NCBI GenBank assembly: GCA_025345505.1
Contig: JANVCC010000011.1
Coordinates: 7,442,767 to 7,506,766 of the forward strand
DNA: 64,000 bases
Reading direction: 5' to 3'
Source of the DNA: Todiramphus chloris collaris
Taxonomy: Eukaryota > Chordata > Aves > Coraciiformes > Alcedinidae
This document shows positions 38,510 to 50,700 of this stretch, piece after piece (the first letter of the stretch is position 1; each line of letters opens with the position of its first letter). Both the position numbers and the translations under genes were made by a program. Under the pieces are notes generated by a model. It saw only the letters and a program-made list of their open reading frames with translations. It did no database searches and was not told where the DNA came from.

Positions 38510-41500
38510 GCTTCATTCCTAATGAATACAGTAAAAGCTCCTAACCAAAGGGTCAAGACAAGGAGATGAGAGGACACCAAAAGCAAAAGAGAGAGAATTC
38601 CTGAAAGAAACTAGGCATTTTTTGCAAGGTAGCAAGTAAAGAAATAAATTCCAATGCACACAATGTGAAAACATAGCACATTGTGACCTAGGAAATTCAT
38701 AGAAGTCTAAGTGATAAAATCTTGACATTGTGTCAGATTTTCATTAAGCAATTTCTGCATCTTGCTGAGGAACTTGATGAGCACCTTTCATTGACCTTGA
38801 GTGCTTCTTGAAATGGTCCTGGATCAGTCCAGGAGCTCCTATCCACCCTGACTCTGGTTGGATTCCTTGCCTCCCCATTCATTATGTTCATCTCATTTGC
38901 AGGACTTTGGATGTGGCTAAAACATCTCTGCTAAAGGAACATCTTGCAGTGGCTCTTACCTTGCATAGTCTGTGAAAGCCAAAGACATGAATTCACAGAC
39001 CCAGAAAATAAATGGATAATTAGCTTGGGAGCTAGATATTGAAAATTACCTTATATGTATCTGAGAAAATATTTAGGCATCTCTGACTTTTAAAACTTTA
39101 ACAGAGATGCCATTTCTGAAAGAAATTGTACCTTGTCTTTTAAAACTACTTAAACTCCATAGATGCCAGGTACAAATATTATCAGTTGTTGTGGAATTGA
39201 GCTATTACACCTCAACTGAAAGTTCATTTCCTGGAAGAAACCAGGCAAATATCACTCTGGAACAACTTTCTCTAGCTACCGACATGCAGGGAAGTCTAGC
39301 AGGGTATGTTCATTTGCTTAGCTTCCACTCTAGGGAGTCACATGTTGTGGCTTTGCTCAGTTTAGTATCTTATATTTGTAAACTATTATTACTGTATTTG
39401 AAACACAAAATGTGGAGATTCCAATCTTAATGAGGCAGCTGATGTACTGCAACTGTAAAGGAGATGATTTTCAGGAAATGAGTATTCCCAAATTGTACAA
39501 AGATATTTCTTCATTATGAGCTGATTGGTCAGTGTAGCTGCGACAGTGTTACTAAATGATGGGGATTTAATTGTGGGTCTTTCAACACTTTCAGCCATAG
39601 GGTGTGTGAATGTCAGGTTGTATTATGAAAAAAGGCAATGAAACCAAAATGTTATTGTTTTGTTGCTGTTGTTGCAGAAAAGGTAAAATCTGTAAAATAA
39701 ATCCTAGAATCCTAGAATCACACAGCATGTCCTTTTTTCTTTTTCTTTTTCTTTTTCTTTTTTTTTTTTTTTCATTAAGAAAACAGTCTAAGATTTCTAG
39801 GGAATCAAGAAAGTTCAAGTGTGCAACATTCCTGCAGGTACCAGTTTGCCCTGACAACAAATAGCCCTGTAGGACATTTATTACCCAGCCAGACTTCTAA
39901 GAATTGAGTGTATGATTTATTATGAGCCTCAAAATTGATGATGTGTTGGTTTGTGAGCCAAAAATTCTGCCTGTAAAACCAGACTTTGAACCAAGGTTCT
40001 TTGAAGACCTGGAGCCATAAAGGCTGCATCTGGAACTGCATATCAAAAGGGCTGGTGAAGGAAGAAAAGGTGGGAAGTTTCTGTCTCAGATATGTAACCC
40101 TTTAATCAATGTCAAACATTAACCTGAATGGTTTAAAGGAGAGGTTGTACAGAAAGTAAACAGTCTAAATGAAGTAATTTCTCTCTCTCTCTCTGTCTGT
40201 ACATATATATATCAGGGATTGACTACATAGGAGGAAAGCTGAATCAGCTTATGGCTACTTGTATGTGTTTTCTTTGGCTAATTTTAACTTTTTTTTTTTT
40301 TAAACTTTTTTAATTTTACAAAACACTTATATTCTGTATTTTGTCAGAAATATCATCCTTTATTACAATAGAACCTTCAGTCACATACATAAATACAGGT
40401 GAAGTAAAACATATTCTCATTGATTGTTTCCTGAAAATTGACATAAAATTGTATTTCGCACATATATTTACCAATTTTACTTCATCCAGCTAGACAAGCC
40501 ATTTTAAGAAATGAAACAAAAACTGCTATTTAAACATACACCTTCTTCCACTCTCCCTCCCCTTTTATCTGGTCAAGTAAGTTAAAATAGAAGCCTGAAG
40601 TCTGAAAGTATAATATTGATGTACAACAATTCAAGCTGCATACAGAAGGTATTGTTGGGAACAACAATAGAAAAGTTCAGTGACTATGTATGACCTAAAA
40701 AAATGGTGCATAAGAAGATAAAACCCCAATTTTCAAAGTCCAAATGGCTTTCTGTTGAAAGCTCCACTTGGTTACATAAATTATGATCTTTCTGGAATAA
40801 TATATTTACCTTCTACTCTGTTCATTTTCTATAAACAATATGTATATGCTTCCCAAGATATTTAGGATCATGAGATCTTGATTGTATGGAGCTTCAAAGG
40901 TGGAAAATGAAAAACATCCTGTCATTGCTGGCATTGTGGCTGAGTTGGGAAATGAACCCTAAGGGTGCAGATGCTCAGTCAAGATTTTTATTGAGTGTTT
41001 TGGGGTGATCCTTCATGTCTATCACCTCCCCTGTGCATCAGCTTGTGGTTCTAGACACTCAGAGGGGCATTTATGAAGAACTAGAATGAAAATGAATTTT
41101 GAATCCACTTTGCAGTACCCTTGCCCATTTGAAAGGCAGTAGAGACTCAAGTCTTTTATTACTTACTGCAAACAGAAGGGGAAAAATGTTTCATTTTGAA
41201 ATAGGCATGCAATTAAATGCCTGGTCCTTAATGACCAGCAAAGAGGACATATCACCGAATATATCAATAAAAAAAAAACCAAGGAAATCCAACCTGTTAG
41301 GGACCGACACAGTATAATTAAAATTTACATTTGTTCCTGAAAGTGTATTGGCACAAACCAAGCTCATTAATTGCAAATTAAAGCTTTTATTCTGGTCTGC
41401 TTACAACAACCTCTTCTAAAAAGGCTCTGTTTGCTAGATACCCAGGTGGCATTTACACGTTTATTGAATTATAGAAAGATAATTGACAGATTCTTAACAC

Positions 41501-42499
41501 TTCAGTACAAATAAAAATGAACATTTGGAATTATGTAATCTCCTACAGAGGCCTGATTCTTCATGATAGTCTTCTAACTACTGTGGTGTAAATATGCAAA
41601 TAGAATCTATACTTTGTATAGTCCTTAGTATGGAAATTGGATGAATTCTGCCCACAATCTATCAGAGGTGAACAGTTTGACCAAGAACTGTGACTGCAGT
41701 GAAACCTGAGACAACAGGAACAAGGGAACATATGATAAGTTCATAGTTTAAAGCAGGTTGGTACAATACAGTAAGGGTCACAAGTGGTGGGGATCTATAT
41801 GTCTTTTAAGTGTTTTATTTATGTCTTTTTTTTTTTTTTAATTCATGTTATACCAGACACTTAGCCATAGCTCTCAAACATTTGTGAAAGTTACCATTAT
41901 GCTTAATGAATATTGTACAGAAGCCACCAAAGACAAATGATCTGAAGGTAGCTAAAACACATTAGTAGCTGCTACGTTTGTTTCAAGTTGATCACAAAAT
42001 AATTTTTGGAAGAAACGACAACTTCCTCTGCTTCATCTGAGGCATCCAGATTTACAAATCAAGCATAGACTTCAACTCATGAAAATATAGACCTTTAGAA
42101 GCCATTTGAATATTTAGGTGCTTGTGTTCCCCACAGCATTTGGCACAAGGTGTGAAGAGTCATCCTTAATAAGACATCCATATGTCTTGACTTAAATAAT
42201 GTATTAAATTTGAAATAGCTGACCTGGCACTAGTTTTGAATTGCAGCTTTGTTGCCAAGATTATTACACTAGTACCATGACATCTGTGCAGCCACAGTTA
42301 CCATTTGCAACCCATCCAGCTAATCTCTTCATCCCATGCAGTCACACGTTGCTTTATAACCTCAACTAGGTTAGCTGAGGTGGAATAATGGAAGCTAATT
42401 GTTGCAGCACAGACAAGCCATGGATAGATTTAGAACATTAAGGCAGTACAGCACCATGTATTTATGCTAGAGGGCACTCGTATTTCATTCTGAGCAGTA
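38510..42499. other. Intergenic with simple repeats
   Basis: AT-rich. It holds a (TTTTC)n/T-run at 39733-39772 and (TC)n followed by (TA)n at about 40180-40212. No exon was recognised. Confidence 0.6.
39733..39772. repeat. (TTTTC)n with T-run
   Basis: Four to five T-rich TTTTC-type units followed by about 15 T. It is low complexity. Confidence 0.9.
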
Positions 42500-42665
42500 A
42501 TAGAGCTTGGCATTTGTATAACGTATCTTTAAAGCACAGTGCCAACTTTCAAGGAGTGCTGTGAGGTAGGTGTGTACATCAATCCCTATTTTATAGATGA
42601 GGAAACTGAGGCAGAAAGGTTATTGGTATTTGACCCAGATCACAGCAGGAGTTAAAGGATGTTTA
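42500..42665 (-). repeat. MIR-like ancient SINE
   Basis: The plus strand carries GCTGTGAGGTAGGTGTGTAC, then CCCTATTTTATAGATGAGGA, AACTGAGGCAGAAAGG and ACCCAGATCACAGCAGGAG. This is the antisense of the tRNA-derived MIR/CORE-SINE, including its core, so the element's sense strand is minus. MIR is older than the bird-mammal split and recognisable copies are scarce in birds. Confidence 0.85.
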
Positions 42666-42758
42666 ACACAAGTGTTAAAGGATAACACTGCAATCAAGAC
42701 AACTTGAAAATGACACTCCTTAAAAGAAGCTAGCTCATGATATATATGGATCCTTACA

Positions 42759-44567
42759 TTTATTTGTGTGTGTATTAACTCTGGATGTTGATTTTTGTTT
42801 TTAAAACCATAGAACTTGCTTTTTTCTTCTAAAATCCTGTGACAAAGTATGTAAATTTAAGGCTTTAGGAAGAGCACCTTGTCTCTCCTCTGCAATGCCT
42901 CTATAGTAATAGATCATTCAGTAATAAAATCATAGAATCACAGCATCATTCTGTTTGGAAAATATCTTTTAGATCATCACATCCAACTGTAAACCTAACA
43001 CTGCTAAGTAATAGAATTACAGGAACCCCATAGGTCTCACAGAATAAGGTCAGTTTAAGGATTTTTTTTCTTTTTTTCCTACCCAACACATGTTTACTAG
43101 CCTTTGAGACCTTCACTCCTTCATTTCCAGCTAAGTATTCAGTGAAGTATTGCAGTGACATCTGCAAACACAAGACGTCATGAGATTCTGTCTTCTCTCT
43201 GTAGCGTTGCATCTCTCTAAGGAGAGACACTCACCTTAGAAGTCAACTCCTGACACTTAGAGTTCACAGCTTAGGAAGGAAAAGGCTGAATAGAAACAGC
43301 AAATGCAAGTGATTTGTCTATGGCAGGAGACAGGCAGTTTGTCTTGCAGGGGCTTGTGGCCACATATCAGACTTCTTGTCTAGACACACTTATCTGAATG
43401 ACTCCACCAACCTGCATATTTTGTGAGACTCTGAATATCAACCATTTCATTTCCATAGTATAGTTCAACAAATTCTGCACATATTCCAAGAATGTTTCTT
43501 AGGACTGCTTCAATTTGCTTCCTGTGATCATTCATACAATTGTGGTTTTTAGCAGAATGTTTTCAGAAAGCAAAACCTTGCTATTCAACACAGATACCTT
43601 TCTCAGAAGTTCAGCTGTTACTTTATAGAGTGGATAGTAAATTTTCCAGCATAATGGAAGGATGCATGCAGGGACTTAGAGAACATACACAGTTTAAACA
43701 AACAGAGACATCAATAGCATGAAGGATGGAGAGGCAGGAACAAAACTGGTAAGTGCTTTTCAGAGGGAATGCTGGTTTTATAGAATAGATAAACTTTATG
43801 AAGACTCTCAGCTGCTTCACCTATGAGCCTGTACACCTGATTCCCTGTTTTGCCACCCCTCGCCCTCCATTGTTCCATTTTGCTTCATCTGGAGACAAAG
43901 CTAACAACTATGAGAATGTAACTCTTCAGAAAGAGGCAGCCAATACTACATCAGGGTTTAGTCTCAGAAGCTAAGATATTTTGGAGAGCTGAATGTTGTG
44001 AAAAGTTGCTTCATGTTCATTTCTGCCACTTAATCTAGGAGGCTGAACTCAAAACAGGAAGATTTCACTACAAGCATTTTTGTTGTCTCTTTCTGAACAG
44101 CTATATAATCAGTGTAATCATCATCTTCATCATTGAAACAAGATCGTTCAAGTTCAAGGGGTGACCAAACAGTGTAATGATGATGGTTGTCTCATCAAAG
44201 TGTTTAGAAGACACACTGGAGTATCAATGGACAAATAAGATATTGCTGCAGTCACATCACAAATATGAGCTTTCCGAAACGACATTGCAAAGAAATAGGT
44301 TTTGATATCACTGGTGGTGTTACCCAACTGGGAAACAGCCATCGCCATGAGTCTTATTTGACCAGTAGCCAAAGATAGTTTTGAATAGTTGCTGTCAATG
44401 AACAGTTCGTAATAAATGTTATGTTACAAAAATTTATGGAAAAAATTAAGTATATTTTTGAGGAAATGGCAATCTGCTTATGGACAATCTGGGCAGGCTG
44501 GGTACGTTGAATAAAGTATAAATTGTGAATGATAGTTGTTCAACTCTTGTAATAGTCTGGAAGTCTC
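42759..44567 (-). other. RAB38: RAB38 3' UTR and 3' flank, end uncertain
   Basis: Downstream of the TAA on the minus strand, the first canonical AATAAA I find is at 42764-42759, about 1.8 kb away, followed by a moderately GU-rich stretch. A CR1 fragment (42927-43010) lies between, which makes this end uncertain. A variant signal nearer the stop cannot be excluded. No coding sequence was recognised in the interval. Confidence 0.25.
42927..43010 (-). repeat. CR1 LINE 3'-end fragment
   Basis: AATCATAGAATCACAGCATC, then GTTTGGAAAATATCTTTTAG and ATCACATCCAACTGTAAACC, are a minus-strand CR1 3' end. It is highly truncated and lies 1.6 kb downstream of the RAB38 stop, in the same orientation. Confidence 0.85.
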
Positions 44568-44720
44568 TTAGGATTTAAAGCAAGCTGAACAACTGACAAT
44601 CTTGGAGGAATTCAAGTGTGGTTTTATAATATCTGGTTCAATAGGCTGAACTGGATCACTCTCACTAGCAATTATGTGTTTCACCAAGCATCTGGAAGCT
44701 TCATTGATGTTTATGTTTTC
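44568..44720 (-). CDS. RAB38: RAB38 coding exon 3 (C-terminus and stop)
   Basis: The 153-bp terminal coding exon begins after an acceptor with a strong pyrimidine tract (TCTCTCTTTCACTTGCAG) and opens with ENINI, which directly continues the ETSAK of exon 2, as in other RAB32/38 proteins. It encodes 50 residues of hypervariable C-terminus ending SCSACFKS before TAA. The two cysteines (C206, C209) form the likely geranylgeranylation site. It is too short to stand out as an open frame and was found by reading the minus strand for the expected continuation of exon 2. Confidence 0.94.
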   Translation of the reverse strand, partial: ENININEASRCLVKHIIASESDPVQPIEPDIIKPHLNSSKIVSCSACFKS

Positions 44721-47700
44721 CTGCAAGTGAAAGAGAGAGATTGATTAGTCAATATTAATTACACCATGATGCATATTTTCTGTCCATAATTAAACTTTTC
44801 TGTAGGCAACATCAAAAGTTTACTTTACTTAATAAACAGCATTCAAAAATTGACTGTATTAAATAATGCTTACTGTAGTTTTTAAGTTAGTTAGGTTTTA
44901 TGTATATTATGATCCATATATCCTTTAAATTATACACAGAGATCACTTTAAACTACCCCAAACTCTTGCTGATTTGATTGCTTTCATAAATTAAATAAAT
45001 GTCAGAGGAATGTTAAGGACAGATTCCTGAAGTAAAGCTCCAGACTCCATATTTCACTGCTTGAATACGGATTACTCTGTTTTCCAAATTATTAATTACC
45101 TATCAACAATTACAGCCATCAATACCACTTATGTTTTAAAACCTTTTCCACAATTTCAATAATATTTTTGTATACAATGCTCACAATAAAACCTACAATA
45201 AACCAGAATCATTAAATAAATGACAATATCAAGTCATTCACAAAATAGTAAAAGAAGTTCTATATAATTCAGAGTCCTCACTTATTTTTTGTGGAGGCTG
45301 ACATCTCCAATTTACTGCTTCAGATGATCTCTATCACCCATTGGTTTCATTTGTAAGACAAAGATCCTCACTCTAGGGGTTTAGAATGAAAGGCAAAGCA
45401 CGTCTTTTTTGACATGTGCTTTACTTCAACAGCACATTTTACTTGCAGCACCCCTTAGTCTGTTTGTAGAATAAGCAAAACTGAAACTGCCTGATCAGAG
45501 AGGCACAGCTCAGCATATAAAATAAACAATAAATCTGAGTAAGGGTTTTTTTAATGACAGTCACCAATATGTTTGGAATGAAAAGTCAGGCTTTCTGGTA
45601 TAAAAGACACTCTTTTTTATATAAGTATTGTCATTGATTACTTATTTTATATGACAGAAGATAGAAACCTCACTTGTAGATTCAATCATCTGGGAAATTG
45701 TATCACACACCCACACACATACATACATACAGAAATGCATACAAATATATATGTATGTATTTCTGTATATGCAGATACTCATCTTGCTCCATAAAGATTA
45801 TGATTTTATTTGAACCTTGTTACACGGGTTTCCAATCTGAATCCTGTTGTACTGAGACTATAAACTTGCACACAATGCTGTGAAGTCATACCTTCAGCAA
45901 ATGCTAAGAATCAATTCAGCATCATTAATAACTGTAAAATTTAACATGTAAATTTTTTTTTTCATGTGTATGCTCAAGACATCATTTAAATGTGAAGTTC
46001 AGCTACAAAAGAAAGAAACCAAAGTACACGTGTGTGTTTCAGCAGAGATGGTACAATTATATGAAGATCAAAAGCTGAAGTAATGAATTCTGTGAGACTG
46101 ATTTCTAATCCCCTTGAAATCAACAGCAAAGGTCCATAAACTCCATTGACTATCCCTTTGTAGCACAGTTGAGATCTGAAATCTGGGGATCAGACTGAAA
46201 ATGTTTGGGGATCAAACTGAAAAAGAGTGCCAAGATTTCACAGGTTTCCTTAATTACCCAAGTGAACTTGAATATTTGATCTTTGACCTGTAAAGAATAT
46301 CAGTTGGTTGTAAAAAACCAAATCTTTAGAGAAGTCATCACATACTAAACCCTAGAAAGTAATACAGAGCTGGGAATGAGCTCTGTACTGAGATGTCAAA
46401 ATGTTACTGCATCACATGGCTCTCTCAGACCAGACAAGCAAATTCCTCAAGCATGCACTAAAAGTCTCTTAAAGAACACTGTGAAATTTTATTAGAAGAA
46501 ATAGACAATGAAAAATCTCTCAGCACTGCTTAGAAAACTGAAGACAAAACAGGATTGTTAAAAGCACAAAAACACACAGGTAAAAATCTTTTGCATTATG
46601 TTCATTAATAGACTGATAATCTTTTCATTTACCCATGCGCTGTTTCTCTCTTGGGATGGCAGCATACATTTTTTTAATGATGTCTCAGGGGGTGAGATGG
46701 TGCTCAAATTTATTAATGTTCATCTGTATTTACAGAAACCCTTTTTGTGAGAGGCTTAATATCAGCATTTTATAAGAGCAGGAAAGGGGAAGGAATCCAA
46801 GTCCAGAAAACATAAAATGTGTATAGATGGAAATCCCTCATCCCCACTAATGGTGGGTGGATGTTCATGTGCCAGACTCCAGCCTAAAGATTGAGAAGGA
46901 AAAAATAATGCTGTTTTAATTCAGACAGAACTCAAATCAAAGTGAAACTGAATTATGAAATGTCTTTTTAAACCTATAAAGCTTTTTTGAGGAAGATAGC
47001 CAAATTTGAACATGGAAGCAGTGTTTTGACATAAAAAGTCAAAATATTTAGTTTTGGGAATATGAAAATTAAAAGCTTCCTTCTTTTCTCTTGCTTTGTT
47101 CTTTCTCTTTTTTAATGAAATTATTTACAAAATATATTTACAACATATTTATTATTATGTTGTTAATTGCATTTTAGATTAATTTTGATATTTCCCTGGC
47201 AAGAGTCTGCTGATCTACTGAATATCTGTGAAGTGGGATTAGATACAGATAGAGAACATCCCTAGCTCTGGCCATTCTAGTTGAAAAGGATTCTGCTTTC
47301 AGTCCATGCCCACATTCCTCTCTGCCAGGGCATCATTCCTTCATGTGTGGCTGCTGAAGTTTATGTGACCAAGCCCTTAATTTTTCAAGCAAAATCTGCT
47401 GCTTTGCAAGGATTCACTATTTAAAGCATTGACACCCTTGTGATTAAAATTCTGCCTTTTGTTCTGTATGAGAGGAAAGAAATAAAAAGTCTGTCCATAG
47501 TGTCTGTTGGATCAGAGAGGCATTTTCTCATCCTGAATATTTATATGAACTGTCTAATCTGTGAAGATGAAAATTTCTGCCAGAATACATGGGGAGCAAG
47601 AGAAGAAGGGTGGCCCCAGCAGACAGCACAGATGTTTTTGAGCTTGTGTCTAGCTCCACCCTTCTCCCACAGTTCAGGTGACAACTGGTATGTGGTACAG

Positions 47701-50700
47701 ATGAGAAGTGACACATTAAGTCACTTACTGCAAGAAGCTCAGGTATTCATGCCAATAAAGCAACTCCTGCTGTCCCAGCTCTAGGCTTTGACTGCTTCCT
47801 TCCTGATGCTAGTATTGCCTTGCATTACAATCCCAATCCTATGGTGTCTGCTCCATGTCCTAGGTCTGTGGATCAGACATTGCTGTATATCTGGTTTGTC
47901 TAATGAAATATTGATTTCTGCACCTCTCTTCCTACAGTGTGTTTTGCAAAAGAAAAATCAATATTCAGCTAGGCAGCAGAGAAGCTGCAGACAGTAGAAG
48001 GTGATCTGCTATCCAAACACAGACACCCAGAGACTTGGTAATTTTAGAGAGCAGGAGGTGTTGAAAGGCAATCTCAGGAAAGATATAGAAAAAGGAGCAG
48101 GTGAAAATCCACCCAACAAATACAAAGAAAGCAACAATCAGAGCATAAGATTGGACAGAAAGTAACAATCACAGGCACCCTATCAATTGTACAGAAACAT
48201 GGGAACAGCCCCAGTTATGACTAAAAATAAAATTAATTGTATTTCAAAAAAAAGAAAGAAAATATAGGTAAGACAACAGAGTGAAATGATGTCTTTCAGT
48301 GCATCTCTGTTGAAATGCCTTAACTGTCATCTCCTTTATGGCTTTTGTTCTACACAAAACACCACAGGAACCGTGATGATTGATGCAGTTCAGACATTTT
48401 TTCTTACTCCTTGCCTAGCCTTGTCTTGCCTTGCCTTTGCCTTGCCTTGCTTTGCCTTTCCCTGTCTATCCTCACCATGCCTCTTATTTCCTCATCTCTT
48501 CTTGCCTTACCTCTTCTTGCCTCGCCCCTTCCCTTCCCTTCCCTTCCCTTCCCTTCCCTTCCCTTCCCTTCCTTTCCCTTCCTCTTTCTTTTTTTTTTTC
48601 CTTAACTTCCTTTCATGTTCTGAGTAAATTCCTTAGGTCAAACTGAGGGGCCTACTCTTCTGCCTTTGTGGAGTCTCTTCTGGATGTCAGGATATTTGGG
48701 GGTTGTATAACTCTTGACATGGTACTAGATGCACCAGTAGTATGAAGCTTGTTTTCCAGTTTCCTCTGAGGTCATTTTTGCCTTCACAGTTCTCTAAGCA
48801 CAGGGGAAGGTCTGTCTACCTATATTACTTCTAAGGCTTCTGCTACTCAGCACTGCATCTTTGATGTGTTTATCTACACAGCATCTTTCTGTGATATGGC
48901 CATTTATTTAAATAGAGAAAAGGAAGAACCCCAAAAAGAGGATACCACATGAAACCTGGTTTAGCACATGGTGGCTAGTTGGAAAGTGGTAAATGGCATA
49001 ATTTGAAGTCTCCTCATGATAAAGTAGGAACTCAACTCCTTTCTTCCCCAAGGCTTTATGGGAAAGCTTTTACTGCAAGACGAAAAAGGAAGGATCTTAC
49101 CCATATTATGGTGCCTTTGTTGCTGTCAGTTCTCTCTTCCTTTTTTTATCAATTTCTCATGGTGACATCTTGATTTAGCATGCTGGCTTTTATGAAACTC
49201 TTTCCTGGTCATCTCCCCTTTCCCTGTCCCCTGAAGTGCCTAATCCATTTCTTTGACTTTTGTGTGTCAGCAAGCCCCAGAACCTGGAAGACACTATCAC
49301 AGTCAGTGATGCAAGAACTAAGTTGTGAACCCAGCCCTAAGTGACTTACCCTGCATCTACCTGACAATGTCTGCCAGAGCAAGGACCTGAACCCAGCTCT
49401 TGTGATGATGTCTAACTACTGGAGTCAGTCTTTTGCTTGGTCCCATCAAGAAGGAATGCAAAAGTGAAAATCAGCACATACTACTCTTTATTCTATTACC
49501 AAACAAACAAGGCAAAGAAAATAATTGAGTAATCTCTGAAAGCCAGAAAGAACATTGGTAGACCCAAATAAAATTACAGCTTTCTTTGTAGATCAATCTC
49601 CTTCATTTGTATCCTTGTAAAGGGCAGTTTTATGGAAAAGAAAGCAACTTGGAGCAGGGAAGGAGAATTGCATGATTTAAAACCTTTAAACCTATTGCTA
49701 TGGGAAATAATGTTGTGGTCTCATAATGCAACAATCAACAGAAGGGAAAATAAATATTTTATTGCATATGTCTCAAAGCAGTACACAAACTCAGCAAGCT
49801 TCTTTGCATTCTGGATTGCCTTCCCCCTTATCTGTTATCTCTAATACAGATAAGAACATTAACATTTAGAAGCTTCCATTTTAATATATGAAATAAATCC
49901 CCTCAGATTAGACTGGCTCTTAGCTTTTTACAGAAGAAAAAGGACACTTTGATATTTTTAAGGGCCTGTCTCACTTCCAGATGAAACTTTTTTTTTTTTT
50001 TTGACATGCAGGTATCTTTGGTTTGTCTAGTTGTTTTCTGGTACAGAACTGCTCCCTTTCTACATTTGGGTAGTTTCTTTTTTCTGACTGAATCTGATGC
50101 TTCTGAGCCCTGCCTTGAAAGTCAGGGTGAACAACATGTATGTAGGTATAGCTACCTAACATGGGCACTTGGGGAAGTCTAAGCCAGCACTGCTTAGAGA
50201 CATTACCTTAGACTACTACTGGAGTTGAAGGAAATCAACTTCCCTTAAGTAAACATTTACAATTTCTGAAATATTCAAGTGTTAGATGGGAATCTAGTGA
50301 GAACCATGCAGCTTGCACATTTTATTTCTGTAATGCACTAAAATCCAGGAGCAGGGAAATCACTTCCAAGATGTTTTAACCTGCGCTCTTCTGGAACAAG
50401 CAATCTAAGGGAATGATTCCACATACACCATTAGCAGATCTCCCTTGGAAACCACTGCCAGCAGAGCCTTGTTAAGATGTTGTGCTGTATTGCATACAAG
50501 TTAAAAGCCATTCAGATGCATGAACATGAAATTCATGCATGCGAACTGCTGTGACCACAACCCCGAGAACAAGATAATTTCTGTGATTGAATTCTTGTAT
50601 CTGGATGGATATTCCGCAACAAAATTGTTTCACTAAATGACCTGACCTTAACAATTTTGTGATTCTGTGAATTTCCAGCTTTTGGTCATCACTAAATAAT

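Noticed and set aside
48286..48627. Leu/Pro/Phe-rich 113-codon frame
   Set aside because: Translation of the CTTGC/CCCTT pyrimidine tract in intron 2. Three frames stay open only because the tract lacks stops.
50640..50675. TTGTGATTCTGTGAATT resembling a CR1 tail
   Set aside because: No upstream CR1 body (no GGTCCCTTCCAAC-type segment), so the similarity is too short.
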